Positions 23,822 through 32,281 of a stretch of DNA of 64,000 nt are shown here, one piece after another (position 1 is the stretch's first letter; every line of letters begins with the position of its first letter). Below the pieces are notes generated by a model that did not search any database, had not been told where the DNA came from, and saw only the letters and a list, made by a program, of their open reading frames with translations. This DNA comes from an uncultured Bacilli bacterium (GTDB lineage Bacteria; Bacillota_I; Bacilli_A; RF39; UBA660), in assembly GCA_934096805.1 (NCBI GenBank), contig CAKOMW010000002.1, positions 124,001 to 188,000 of the forward strand, written 5' to 3'. Both the position numbers and the translations under genes were made by a program.

Positions 23822-25572
23822 TAAAAATAATGGATGAAGACTTATCCAACAAAATAGCAGCAGGTGAAGTAGTAGAATCCTTAATGAGCGTAGTAAAAGA
23901 ATTAGTGGAAAACTCAATTGACGCTAACTCTTCAATAATAAAAATTTATCTTTCAGATTCTGGTATTAAATCCATAAAAGTAGTAGACAATGGAAAAGGA
24001 ATGTCAAGAGAAGATGCCAATTGTTGTATTCTTAGACATGCCACTAGTAAGCTATATACTAAAGATGACCTATTTAACATCAATACTTTAGGCTTTCGAG
24101 GAGAAGCCATGCCTTCAATTGCTAGTGTTTCCCAAATGATTATCAAAACCAGTGATGGTGAAGAATCTACAAAAATAATAGTAAAGGGAGGTACAGTTGA
24201 AGAAATAAAATCAACAGATTTAAGAGGAGGCACCACCATTGAAGTAAGTGACATTTTCTATAATACTCCTGCTAGGTTTAAATATCTAAAAAGCTTACAT
24301 ACAGAACTCGCAAACATAACAAACTATGTAAACAAAATGGCTTTAGCTAACCCTGACATATCATTTTATCTTGAAAACGATGGAAAAGTTTTATTAAACA
24401 CAGATGGTTCCTCTAATCTCTTAAAAGTAATTAATAGCATTTATGGACTTGAAGTAACAAAAAAAATGTTAAAAGTAGAAAGATCAAGCAGTGACTATAA
24501 AGTAACTGGATATATTTCTTATCCCGAAATTAATCGTTCTAGTAGAAACAATATAACCCTTTTAGTAAATGGAAGATATGTTAGAAACAATGATATTACA
24601 AGAACAATACTTGATGGCTATCACACATATTTACCAATCAACCGTTATCCTATTGTTGTATTAAATATTGAAGCCGATCCTTATATAATTGATGTAAATA
24701 TTCATCCCACTAAAATGGATATCAAATTCTCTAAAATAGAAGAATTAAAAGAAATGATTTTTTCCTTAGTTAGTGAGTCATTAAATAAACTCACCTTAAT
24801 ACCAGAGGCAAAATACGAACCACGTCCTATATCTAATATTGAAACAGTAACTACTTTAAATGACAAAATAGACTTTAAAGATGAAAAAACTTGCGATACA
24901 CTAGAAGAAAAAGTGAAATTTGAAGAACTAAACTTTGATTTTGATAATGACTATACTATTAGTGATAGAAAAGAAGAATATCATAAAGAAAAAATGAAAA
25001 AAATAAAACCACTTGCTCTTGCTCATGGAACATATATAATTGGTGAAAACGAAGATGGAATATTTTTAATAGACCAACATGCTGCCAATGAAAGAATCAA
25101 TTATGAATACTATCTAAAAGAACTAGGAAAAGAAAACACTCTTACAAAAGACCTTTTAATACCAATAAAAATTGAACTTTCTAATAACGAATATCTTAGT
25201 TTAAAAGAAAATATAAATGTTTTAGATAAAATGGGCTTTGTTTATGAAGAATTTGGTTTTAATACACTTATTATAAGAAGCCATCCTGCTTGGATTAAAC
25301 AAGGCTATACAAACGAAACAATTAGAAAAATAATTGAAGTTATAATTGAAAAAAAAGAATTTAGTAAAGAAAAATTTTTAGAACGTGTTGCCATAACTTT
25401 AGCATGCAAAATGTCCATTAAAGCCAATGAACACATCTCAGACGAAGAAATGAACTCTTTACTAAATAGATTAAGAGATACAAACAATCCTTTCACTTGT
25501 CCACATGGAAGACCCACAATTATTACATTTTCTATTTATGAATTAGAAAAAATGTTTAAGAGGGTTGTATAA
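23812..25572 (+). CDS. mutL: DNA mismatch repair protein MutL
   Basis: A 586-aa GHKL ATPase linking mismatch recognition to strand removal. N-terminal motifs: ENSIDAN, DNGKGM, RHATSKL, GFRGEAMPSIASVS and the FYNTPARFKYLK segment. The C-terminal endonuclease domain has DQHAANERINYEY (near 421), ACKMSIKA and CPHGRPT (near 562), the metal-binding set of nicking MutL proteins that work without MutH. Start ATG 23812 follows AAGGGA and overlaps the prepilin gene. mutS, normally next door in Bacilli, is not in the window. Confidence 0.95.
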   Translation: MQIIKIMDEDLSNKIAAGEVVESLMSVVKELVENSIDANSSIIKIYLSDSGIKSIKVVDNGKGMSREDANCCILRHATSKLYTKDDLFNINTLGFRGEAMPSIASVSQMIIKTSDGEESTKIIVKGGTVEEIKSTDLRGGTTIEVSDIFYNTPARFKYLKSLHTELANITNYVNKMALANPDISFYLENDGKVLLNTDGSSNLLKVINSIYGLEVTKKMLKVERSSSDYKVTGYISYPEINRSSRNNITLLVNGRYVRNNDITRTILDGYHTYLPINRYPIVVLNIEADPYIIDVNIHPTKMDIKFSKIEELKEMIFSLVSESLNKLTLIPEAKYEPRPISNIETVTTLNDKIDFKDEKTCDTLEEKVKFEELNFDFDNDYTISDRKEEYHKEKMKKIKPLALAHGTYIIGENEDGIFLIDQHAANERINYEYYLKELGKENTLTKDLLIPIKIELSNNEYLSLKENINVLDKMGFVYEEFGFNTLIIRSHPAWIKQGYTNETIRKIIEVIIEKKEFSKEKFLERVAITLACKMSIKANEHISDEEMNSLLNRLRDTNNPFTCPHGRPTIITFSIYELEKMFKRVV

Positions 25573-25593
25573 TACAACATATTTGTGTATAAT
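25565..25593 (+). promoter_or_regulatory. sigma-A promoter
   Basis: TTGTAT (25565-25570), 17 bp, TATAAT (25588-25593). The -35 lies inside a 15-base palindrome (GTTGTATAATACAAC) that spans the mutL stop. Confidence 0.65.
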
Positions 25594-25619
25594 ATTTAAT
25601 TACCTAGGAGGTGTGGTTT

Positions 25620-25880
25620 ATGAATGTTGATGTAACAGTAAATAGTGTAAGAGAGATAGAATCAGGTACAAACATGCATGGGGTAGTTTCTTCAAACGAA
25701 GGCTTAAGTTATAATGAAGCTAGCAACGCTGTATATTATTCCTTAGATCAAGAAGGATACTTTGTTAACTCTATTTTTTTAACATATAAAGATGAAAACG
25801 CTTACCTTTTTGAAGCAATCGTTAAAAATAAACATTATGATGATATGATGAATGAGATATTTGTAAAAACAAGACGTTAA
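25620..25880 (+). CDS. hypothetical protein
   Basis: A small soluble protein of 86 aa that I cannot assign. It begins MNVDVTVNSVREI; the predicted pattern is beta strands, a helix (YNEASNAVYYSLDQEG), then more strands and a helix with a basic end (VKTRR). Start ATG 25620 follows CTAGGAGGTG; the in-frame GTG at 25611 lies inside that site. Its own promoter precedes it, and miaA follows after 9 bases, so the two are probably co-transcribed. Confidence 0.65.
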   Translation: MNVDVTVNSVREIESGTNMHGVVSSNEGLSYNEASNAVYYSLDQEGYFVNSIFLTYKDENAYLFEAIVKNKHYDDMMNEIFVKTRR

Positions 25881-25889
25881 GGTGATTAA

Positions 25890-26618
25890 ATGATTTATGC
25901 AATTGTTGGTCCTACTGGAGTAGGCAAAACTAATCTTAGTATAAAACTTGCTAAAAAATTAAACGCAGAAATTATTAATTGTGATAGTATGCAAATATAC
26001 AAAGAATTTAAAATCGGAGTAGGCAAAATAACCGATAGGGAAAAAGAAAATATTACTCATCACTTATTTGATGTTGTAAGTATATCTGAAGACTACTCCG
26101 TTTTCGATTACCAAAAAGAAGCTAGAAAAATACTAGATAGTTTATTACAACAAAATAAAAATATTATAATTGTCGGAGGAACCGGTCTATATTTGAAAGC
26201 ACTTTTATATGACTACACATTTGATAAGAATAAAAATGGTAATAAAAAACTATATGATTTTAAATTAATTGGTCTTACTAAAGATAGAGATATTTTATAT
26301 CAAGACATTAATAAAAGAGTAGATAGTATGATTAATGATAATTTAGAAAACGAGGTAAGAGAATTTTACAACAAAGAAATAAACTCTAGAGCTATTACTA
26401 CTGCAATTGGATATAAAGAATTTTATTCATATTTTAAAAATGAAATAACTTATGAAGAAACTATTTCTTTAATAAAAAAGAATTCAAGAAACTATGCTAA
26501 AAGACAATATACTTTTTTTAATAATCAATTTGCAGATATAAAATGGTACAATACAATGAAATTATCTCCTGATGAAATAGTTTCTGATATAATGAGGGAT
26601 AATTATGAAGATAAATGA
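25890..26618 (+). CDS. miaA: tRNA dimethylallyltransferase MiaA
   Basis: Transfers a dimethylallyl group to A37 of tRNAs reading UNN codons. P-loop GPTGVGKTNLS (7-17), then NCDSMQIYKEF with the catalytic Asp/Gln, and GGTGLYLKAL. At 242 aa it is shorter than the usual 300 or so, with a reduced insert, but the C-terminal helix (NYAKRQYTFFNNQ) with the RQ.T.F motif is kept. The start follows AAGGTGATTAA. It overlaps the next gene by 14 bases. mutL-miaA adjacency is common in Firmicutes. Confidence 0.9.
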   Translation: MIYAIVGPTGVGKTNLSIKLAKKLNAEIINCDSMQIYKEFKIGVGKITDREKENITHHLFDVVSISEDYSVFDYQKEARKILDSLLQQNKNIIIVGGTGLYLKALLYDYTFDKNKNGNKKLYDFKLIGLTKDRDILYQDINKRVDSMINDNLENEVREFYNKEINSRAITTAIGYKEFYSYFKNEITYEETISLIKKNSRNYAKRQYTFFNNQFADIKWYNTMKLSPDEIVSDIMRDNYEDK

Positions 26619-27237
26619 TAAATTCACTAACAAAATACATAGATCCTATAATATTAGGAACATTGAATTAGAAGAAGATTTTAAATTTTTAGAAAAAAAC
26701 ATTTTATTTGAAAATGATAATACGATAATATATTGTCCTTCCTATTCTTCGGATGTCTGTTTTAAAATTGATAAGTCTTTACTTTATAAAGCACGAGAAA
26801 CCTATGAAATCGAAGAAATGATTTCTGCTCTTGCAGATAAACAAGAAAACGTTAAATTGACTGAATTTCCGTATGGTGTTGTAACTCAAGGGAGAAGAGT
26901 AATTGGACAAGAAGTAAGACTATACAAAGAATACGAACCATTATCTAAAAAAGTTTATTCTTTAACAAATGAACAATTTCTAATTGTATGTAAAAAAGTT
27001 TCAGAAATAATAAAAGAGTTAATTAATAATGATATTTATTATTTAGATATTCATGAAGATAATTTCTTAGTCAATGATGATTTAGATGTAAAGGTAATTG
27101 ACTTTTCATATAATTGCGTTATATTCTGTCATAATAATCAAAATGAAAGTAGATTTTGTCACGAAAAATTAGAATCAATGTTTACTAAGCTAAGTAATTG
27201 TCAAAAAGAAGAAAATAACAGTCACAAAACCAGATAA
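26605..27237 (+). CDS. protein-kinase-like protein
   Basis: A 210-aa protein with a kinase-type catalytic segment: YYLDIHEDNFLVN (a D.H.DN catalytic loop form) followed by VKVIDFSYN (the DF metal-binding position). The N-lobe is short and the glycine-rich loop is not obvious; a possible ATP lysine is in VCFKIDKSLL. It therefore resembles small atypical kinases or aminoglycoside-phosphotransferase-like enzymes; the substrate is unknown. It overlaps miaA, so both are translated from one mRNA, and a terminator follows the stop directly. Confidence 0.55.
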   Translation: MKINDKFTNKIHRSYNIRNIELEEDFKFLEKNILFENDNTIIYCPSYSSDVCFKIDKSLLYKARETYEIEEMISALADKQENVKLTEFPYGVVTQGRRVIGQEVRLYKEYEPLSKKVYSLTNEQFLIVCKKVSEIIKELINNDIYYLDIHEDNFLVNDDLDVKVIDFSYNCVIFCHNNQNESRFCHEKLESMFTKLSNCQKEENNSHKTR

Positions 27238-27264
27238 ACTGTTGTTTTTTCAACAATTTTTTTA
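27230..27264 (+). terminator. rho-independent terminator
   Basis: TGTTG pairs with CAACA around a T6 loop and is followed by T7, just after the kinase-like gene. Confidence 0.75.
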
Positions 27265-27271
27265 AAAAAAA

Positions 27272-27300
27272 TTGACAAAAGCAAAAAAATGTGCTATAAT
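27272..27300 (+). promoter_or_regulatory. consensus sigma-A promoter
   Basis: TTGACA, 17 bp with TGTGC before the -10, TATAAT. An extended -10 with perfect boxes. Confidence 0.9.
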
Positions 27301-27347
27301 TTAGACACTTAATTAGATACCATAGTAGAGAAATAGGGGGTTATATT

Positions 27348-27779
27348 ATGGAAAATAGGAGATTAAATTATCATTTTGAATATGTTAATGAAAATGAATT
27401 TAGAAAAAAAGAAAGGTCAGTAAGAAAATACAACATGTTGGCATATAAGAAATTACAATTTGAATATTATCCAGCCATTAGAGAAGGTAATTTTCTTGGT
27501 AAACTAGTTGAAAAATCTACTAAAGATGATTCAGAAAAATATGAATTAAAATTACCTACAGATTCATTATTTTCTAAAGTACATGGTGACGTTGTTTTAC
27601 ATTACACAGTTTATTTAGATAAAAATGTTGTGTTACTTGAAACTATCACACCAGAAGATATTTTAGATGAGGGTCATCGTAGTGAGCTAGGAACATACAA
27701 AGGAGTTATGATTTCTAGTACTAATGCTCAAAAAGATATGTTTAAAGTTAATTTATTAAATGCATTGAACCATAAATAA
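27348..27779 (+). CDS. hypothetical protein
   Basis: A 143-aa soluble protein with no recognised family. The first half is basic and aromatic (RRLNYHFEYVN, EFRKKERSVRKYN) and the second half acidic. No signal peptide, membrane helix or cysteine is visible. It has a consensus promoter, a GGGGG ribosome site 8 bases before the ATG and a terminator overlapping its stop, so it is a well-expressed single gene. Position before two tRNA genes is the only context. Confidence 0.65.
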   Translation: MENRRLNYHFEYVNENEFRKKERSVRKYNMLAYKKLQFEYYPAIREGNFLGKLVEKSTKDDSEKYELKLPTDSLFSKVHGDVVLHYTVYLDKNVVLLETITPEDILDEGHRSELGTYKGVMISSTNAQKDMFKVNLLNALNHK

Positions 27780-27791
27780 TTGGTTCTTTTT
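27767..27791 (+). terminator. rho-independent terminator
   Basis: GAACCA pairs with TGGTTC around an 8-base loop, followed by five T. The stem spans the stop codon. Confidence 0.85.
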
Positions 27792-27881
27792 CATTAAAAT
27801 ACAAAAAAACCTAAAAAAGATAAAAAAATAAAAAAAGAATATTGATTTATTATAAATTATATGATATTATTAAAAAGCAGT

Positions 27882-27958
27882 GGACCCTTAGCTCAGTTGG
27901 TTAGAGCATCCGGCTCATAACCGGGAGGTCGTAGGTTCGAGCCCTACAGGGTCCACCA
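27882..27958 (+). tRNA. tRNA with CAT anticodon, probably tRNA-Ile2 (lysidine-type)
   Basis: Acceptor GGACCCT pairs with AGGGTCC, then A and CCA. The anticodon loop CTCATAA gives CAT (27916-27918). The body (TTAGCTCAGTTGGTTAGAGCA, GGCTCATAACC, GGTCGTAGGTTCGAG) is closer to Bacillus tRNA-Ile(CAU), which is read as AUA after lysidine modification, than to elongator tRNA-Met. The tRNA itself is certain; the Ile2 reading is likely. Confidence 0.9.
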
Positions 27959-27963
27959 TACAT

Positions 27964-28048
27964 GCGGGTATGGCGGAATTGGCAGACGCACTAGACTTAG
28001 GATCTAGCGGAGTGATCCATGGGGGTTCAAGTCCCTTTACCCGCACCA
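27964..28048 (+). tRNA. tRNA-Leu (anticodon TAG)
   Basis: A class II tRNA of 85 nt with a long variable arm. Acceptor GCGGGTA pairs with TACCCGC, then A and CCA. The anticodon stem CTAGA/TCTAG closes loop CTTAGGA, giving TAG (27998-28000). It starts 5 bases after the preceding tRNA, so both come from one transcript. Confidence 0.95.
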
Positions 28049-28086
28049 ACTTGTTTAATAATTCGTTTATTCGAATTCTATAGAAG

Positions 28087-28108
28087 TCAATCGAAAGATT
28101 GCTTTTTT
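28087..28108 (+). terminator. terminator of the tRNA pair
   Basis: CAATC pairs with GATTG around a GAAA tetraloop and is followed by a T run. Confidence 0.85.
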
Positions 28109-28147
28109 ATTTTTATAAGATTACGCAAACAATTGTATAAAAATTGT

Positions 28148-28176
28148 TTGACAACAGATATAAAACATGTTATAAT
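28148..28176 (+). promoter_or_regulatory. consensus sigma-A promoter
   Basis: TTGACA (28148-28153), 17 bp, TATAAT (28171-28176), ahead of the 28223 gene. Confidence 0.9.
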
Positions 28177-28222
28177 ACTGTAATCTTTTAAGATACTAAT
28201 ATTAATTTATGGAGGACCTAAT

Positions 28223-28645
28223 ATGAAAAAAGAATGCTTAACCACTTATCAATTTTTACTTCTTTACAGTGCACTATCTATCTATAAAGAAAATTCATTT
28301 TTTATATACAATAAAGAATTAGAACAAAAACTAGCTAAATTCCATGATGTTGAAGCATTTAACATTTTATTTTCGAATATTGAATTAAAACAAACTAATA
28401 AAATATTTTCTTTAAACTTAGACGAAGCCTTTGATTTAGCATACAAAAAAGGATTGTTAATAGAAGTGCCATTAAGTGACAATAATATATCAGTTATTAA
28501 TTTTTCAAATGAATTTGCAAATGATATTATAAATAGTTTTGATAATTCAATAATATATATTGTAAACGATTTAATTGACATGGCAAACGAAGACAAAAAA
28601 ATATCATTTACTAATAAAAAGAATATTAGAAAGCTGTACAAATAA
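28223..28645 (+). CDS. hypothetical protein
   Basis: A 140-aa protein, mostly helical, with no family I recognise. It starts MKKECLTTYQFLLLYSALSIY; the first hydrophobic stretch is too short and too aromatic for a clear signal peptide. GGAGGA lies 7 bases before the ATG and a consensus promoter lies upstream. It is followed at 30 bases by the HAD-like gene and may be the first gene of a 28.2-30.1 kb operon of four small genes. Confidence 0.6.
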   Translation: MKKECLTTYQFLLLYSALSIYKENSFFIYNKELEQKLAKFHDVEAFNILFSNIELKQTNKIFSLNLDEAFDLAYKKGLLIEVPLSDNNISVINFSNEFANDIINSFDNSIIYIVNDLIDMANEDKKISFTNKKNIRKLYK

Positions 28646-28675
28646 TAAATAAATCAAAAAATGAGGGAGATAATA

Positions 28676-29167
28676 ATGAAAACAATATTTTTAGACATTG
28701 ATGGAGTTTTAAACGACGATGAATTCATGGAAAAAGCACGTGAACATGATGAAAGATATAATGTTTTCAGTGGAGATTTAGATAAAGAAAAATTAATTCT
28801 TTTGAGAAAAATAATCCATAAAACAGACAGCTCAATAGTACTCTCTTCTGCTTGGAGAAATGGTATAAATAAATGTGGCAAAATACTAGTGCCAAATGAT
28901 GAATTTACTATTGAATTATTTAAAATTTTTCATTATTATGGATTAGAAATACATGATATTACTGGTTTTCATCCTACTGGGAAGAGATTATTTGAGATAA
29001 GAAACTATTTACACGAACATCCTGAGATCACTAATTATGTTATTTTAGATGATGAATATATGCCCGATAAAAACTTAGTTCAAACTGATTTTTACAACAA
29101 AGGACTTTGTATGAAACATGTTAATGCTTCAATAGAAATACTAAATAATAAAGTAAGGAAGAGATAA
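28676..29167 (+). CDS. HAD-superfamily phosphatase-like protein (Swiss Army Knife RNA-repair HAD type)
   Basis: A 163-aa protein opening MKTIFLDIDGVLN, the DxDGxxN motif I of a HAD subgroup first noted in RNA-repair Swiss Army Knife proteins. Motif II is in SSIVLSSAWR and a late acidic motif is in YVILDDEYMPD. HAD enzymes use the first Asp as nucleophile on phosphoesters. Length fits the bare HAD core without cap. ATG 28676 follows GAGGGAGAT and is better than the in-frame ATG at 28661. The substrate is unknown. Confidence 0.75.
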   Translation: MKTIFLDIDGVLNDDEFMEKAREHDERYNVFSGDLDKEKLILLRKIIHKTDSSIVLSSAWRNGINKCGKILVPNDEFTIELFKIFHYYGLEIHDITGFHPTGKRLFEIRNYLHEHPEITNYVILDDEYMPDKNLVQTDFYNKGLCMKHVNASIEILNNKVRKR

Positions 29168-29168
29168 T

Positions 29169-29639
29169 ATGAGTTTAGTTAAAGTAAAAGAATATTTTAA
29201 AAAGTATAATATGGAAGATAAGATAATGGAATTTGCCACCTCAAGTGCAACGGTAACGTTAGCATCAGATGCCATAGGATGTACACCCGATGAAATAGCA
29301 AAAAGTTTAGCTTTTACAGTAGGGGACACTCATGTTATAATAGTGATGGCAGGAAATTCTAGAATAGATAATGCTAAGTATAGAAAAGAATTCAATACTA
29401 AAGCTAAAATGATAAACAAAGAAGAACTAGATAAACTAATAGGACACGAAGTCGGAGGAATTTGTCCCTTTGCTATACACGATAATGTTTTAGTATACTT
29501 AGACAATAGTCTAAAAAGATTTAAATACATTTATCCTGCATGTGGCAGTAGCAACAGTGCTATTAAACTCAGTATTTTAGAACTAGAAAAATATTCTAAC
29601 TATGTAAAATGGATAGATGTTTGTAAGGAAGTGAAATAA
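29169..29639 (+). CDS. YbaK/EbsC-family aminoacyl-tRNA deacylase
   Basis: A 156-aa protein of the YbaK/ProX trans-editing family, which clears mischarged tRNAs such as Cys-tRNA(Pro). The catalytic lysine is in EIAKSLAF, and EVGGICPFAI and the AIKLSILEL end are also family motifs. The start follows GGAAGAGATAAT of the previous gene end (one base apart from its stop), and the stop overlaps the next start by one base. Which aminoacyl-tRNA it edits cannot be read from the sequence. Confidence 0.88.
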   Translation: MSLVKVKEYFKKYNMEDKIMEFATSSATVTLASDAIGCTPDEIAKSLAFTVGDTHVIIVMAGNSRIDNAKYRKEFNTKAKMINKEELDKLIGHEVGGICPFAIHDNVLVYLDNSLKRFKYIYPACGSSNSAIKLSILELEKYSNYVKWIDVCKEVK

Positions 29640-30079
29640 TGGAAAAATTAATGGCATTTTTAACAGTCAGAGAAGAGTTGGAGAAAAGAATAAGTAATTA
29701 TAGCTCATATAAAGATTTACATCAAATGAAAGTACTAAGAGAACAGTTGCTTAAAAATAATGAACTAATAAAAAAAGAACTTAATGAAATTGGAGCTCTA
29801 TGTATCACATCAAGAGAAGATGCTAAAGTAGGGAACATTGATACACGCATAAGAACAAATATCGATAATTTAGTAGGGATATCTAAAGCCATTAAAGATG
29901 ATGACTTTCGTCTATTATTTTTACACGATGATTTAGACATCTTTATAAAAAGTATAATTGGTAATGAAGTTTATATAAAAAGCACGTCTAACCAAGAAAT
30001 AGATATTAATAAAAACAACATATTAGGCTATTTAGTTCCCTCTAGAGTACTAGAAAAAGAAAATAAGAAACACTTGTAG
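29639..30079 (+). CDS. hypothetical protein
   Basis: A 146-aa protein that I do not recognise. The first half (MEKLMAFLTVREELEKRISNYSS... to NEIG) is a likely coiled coil or long helical pair; the second half has scattered Asp/Ile strands. It is soluble, lacks cysteine-rich or catalytic motifs and overlaps the deacylase stop by one base (TAATGG), so it is translated with it. Its stop is followed by a short TTTTTTATTTTTTTATTT tract. Confidence 0.6.
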   Translation: MEKLMAFLTVREELEKRISNYSSYKDLHQMKVLREQLLKNNELIKKELNEIGALCITSREDAKVGNIDTRIRTNIDNLVGISKAIKDDDFRLLFLHDDLDIFIKSIIGNEVYIKSTSNQEIDINKNNILGYLVPSRVLEKENKKHL

Positions 30080-30124
30080 TTTTTTATTTTTTTATTTATG
30101 AAACAAATTTCGATTAACACTGTC

Positions 30125-30152
30125 TTGACTTTACCATGATTTTGGGTATAAT
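30125..30152 (+). promoter_or_regulatory. promoter of cdsA-rseP
   Basis: TTGACT (30125-30130), 16 bp, TATAAT (30147-30152). It rules out the ATG at 30136 as the cdsA start, since that lies upstream of the -10. Confidence 0.75.
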
Positions 30153-30171
30153 TATTATAGGATGTGATAAT

Positions 30172-30972
30172 TTGAAAACAAGAGTTCTTAGTGCGATAAT
30201 TATGATTGCAATAGTGGTTCCTTTAATAATACTAGGGGGAATACCATTTAAAATACTAGCAATAATTATGTCAATTTTAGGCTTAAAAGAATTAATTGAC
30301 TTAAGAAAAAAAGAAAGCAATATTCCCATTGCTATGGAAATAATATCATATTTATTCGTGATGTTTTTAATAGCCTTTGGTAATAATTACTATTTTGTGA
30401 ACTATTCACTTACTTATCAAATATTTATAGTACTTTTCTTAGTCTTTTTACTACCATTAGTATTAATTAATAATAATGATAAATATAATATAAAAGATGC
30501 TTTATATTTGATGGGTTCAACCCTTTTCTTAAGTATTTCTTTTAATACATTTATTTTAGTAGAAAATATTGGACTTACTTATATCCTTTATATCATTTTA
30601 ATAACAGTTATCACTGATACTTTTGCCTATGTTGGTGGTAATTTAATAGGTAGACACAAGCTATGTCCCAAAATAAGTCCTAACAAAACAGTTGAAGGTG
30701 CAATTGTTGGTGGATTAGTTGGCACAATGATTCCAACTTTGTTCTATGCCTTTGTAATTGGTACTAATCCTAATATATTTATTGTAGCAATAGTGACTCT
30801 TGTTCTATCAATAATTGGACAACTCGGAGATTTAGTTTTTTCAAGTATAAAAAGATACTATAAAGTAAAAGATTTCTCTAATCTTATCCCAGGACACGGA
30901 GGAATATTAGATCGCTTAGATAGCCTAATCTTTGTAGTATTAGCGTTTGTATTATTTATGAATATTTTATAA
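30172..30972 (+). CDS. cdsA: phosphatidate cytidylyltransferase CdsA
   Basis: Makes CDP-diacylglycerol from phosphatidate and CTP in the membrane. The 266-aa protein has about eight hydrophobic helices, the segment DTFAYVGGNLIGRHKL and the C-terminal family signature SIKRYYKVKDFSNLIPGHG followed by GILDRLDS. TTG 30172 is chosen because it gives the usual MKTRVLSAI start, follows GGATGTGAT and lies 20 bp after the promoter. rseP follows at 11 bases, the standard Bacilli arrangement. Confidence 0.93.
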   Translation: MKTRVLSAIIMIAIVVPLIILGGIPFKILAIIMSILGLKELIDLRKKESNIPIAMEIISYLFVMFLIAFGNNYYFVNYSLTYQIFIVLFLVFLLPLVLINNNDKYNIKDALYLMGSTLFLSISFNTFILVENIGLTYILYIILITVITDTFAYVGGNLIGRHKLCPKISPNKTVEGAIVGGLVGTMIPTLFYAFVIGTNPNIFIVAIVTLVLSIIGQLGDLVFSSIKRYYKVKDFSNLIPGHGGILDRLDSLIFVVLAFVLFMNIL

Positions 30973-30983
30973 GGAGATTTATT

Positions 30984-32027
30984 ATGCTAACATTGATTTT
31001 ATTTATATTTATTTTAGGTATAATTGTTTTAATTCATGAAGGGGGACACTTTCTATTTGCAAAATTAGTAGGCGTTCATGTTTATGAATTCTCTATTGGA
31101 ATGGGTCCTAAACTTATTCAAAAGATTGCTAAAGACGGGACTAAATACTCAATAAGAGCCATTCCTATAGGAGGATTCGTCTCTCTAGCAGGAGAAGAAA
31201 TAGACGAAAAAGAATTAGAGAAAACAAAAGGGAATAATTTACAAGATAAAAAACCATGGCAAAGATTTCTTGTTATGTTCATGGGAGTTGGTTTCAACTT
31301 TCTATTTGCTTTTTTAATTCTTATTTTATCTGGTTTAATATATGGTGCCCCAGATACAAAACCAGTTCTTACTGAAGTAGTAGAAAACTATCCGGCTTAC
31401 AATGCAGGGTTAAAAAGTGGTGACAAAGTAGTAAGAATAAATGGACATAAGATAACTTATAAAGAAGATATCTCCTTATATCTAGCAATTGAAGACTTAA
31501 ATAAACCAGTTGCCTTTGAAGTAATCAGAGAAGATGGAACAACTGCCACTTATAATGTACAAGCAGTAAAAGAAAAAACCAATGATACTGATAGATACGT
31601 AATGGGTATAGTAATGGGAAGCGAACCTAAACGAGGACTTATTCCTTCAATTGTATACGGAGTAAATGAAAGCCTTGCTATATTTAAACAAATGTATGTG
31701 GTATTAGGAAATCTTTTCACCGGAGGAGTTTCAGTTAATCAATTAAGTGGCCCAGTTGGCATCTACACAGTAGTAGGACAAATGCAAAGCCAAGGTATCA
31801 ATGCCTTAATATACTTGATGGCACTTCTAAGCATTAACGTTGGAGTAATAAACCTTTTACCACTTCCAGCATTTGACGGAGGAAGAATACTATTCCTAAT
31901 AATAGAAAAAATAAAAGGTAAACCAGTTAGCCCTAAAGTAGAAAATACTATTCATTCAATTGGATTTATTCTCTTAATACTTTTAATGCTATATGTCACG
32001 TTTAATGATATCTTAAGACTATTCTAA
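30984..32027 (+). CDS. rseP: site-2 metalloprotease RseP/RasP
   Basis: A 347-aa intramembrane zinc protease. HEGGH (residues 18-22) supplies two zinc ligands and NLLPLPAFDGGRI near residue 290 the third, with a single PDZ domain between (VVENYPAYNAGLKSGDKV...). Such enzymes cut anti-sigma factors and leftover signal peptides. GGAGATTT precedes the ATG. It is co-transcribed with cdsA and ends at a clear terminator. Confidence 0.94.
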   Translation: MLTLILFIFILGIIVLIHEGGHFLFAKLVGVHVYEFSIGMGPKLIQKIAKDGTKYSIRAIPIGGFVSLAGEEIDEKELEKTKGNNLQDKKPWQRFLVMFMGVGFNFLFAFLILILSGLIYGAPDTKPVLTEVVENYPAYNAGLKSGDKVVRINGHKITYKEDISLYLAIEDLNKPVAFEVIREDGTTATYNVQAVKEKTNDTDRYVMGIVMGSEPKRGLIPSIVYGVNESLAIFKQMYVVLGNLFTGGVSVNQLSGPVGIYTVVGQMQSQGINALIYLMALLSINVGVINLLPLPAFDGGRILFLIIEKIKGKPVSPKVENTIHSIGFILLILLMLYVTFNDILRLF

Positions 32028-32030
32028 ATA

Positions 32031-32054
32031 TAAAAGCCGATTATGGCTTTTTTG
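32031..32054 (+). terminator. terminator of cdsA-rseP
   Basis: AAAAGCC pairs with GGCTTTT around GATTAT, followed by a T run. Confidence 0.88.
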
Positions 32055-32281
32055 GTTGCAAAAAGTTTTACAAATGATATAAGGATAAAAAGATAAAAAA
32101 GTATAAGTTTTTTAAATTATATATAAAACAATATTTTTAATAAAAAAATAAGAATCAAATAAGAAAATTCTCTTAAGGGAAATATCTATTTTGGTTCTTT
32201 TTTATGTATTTAAAACTTAAAATTACTCATTTGCATTGCATTTTTATATGTTATATATTGGTTTTGAAAGGAGGGAAAAGT

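Noticed and set aside
27882..27958. Elongator tRNA-Met as the first choice
   Set aside because: The body sequence fits Bacilli tRNA-Ile(CAU) better; Met is kept only as the alternative.
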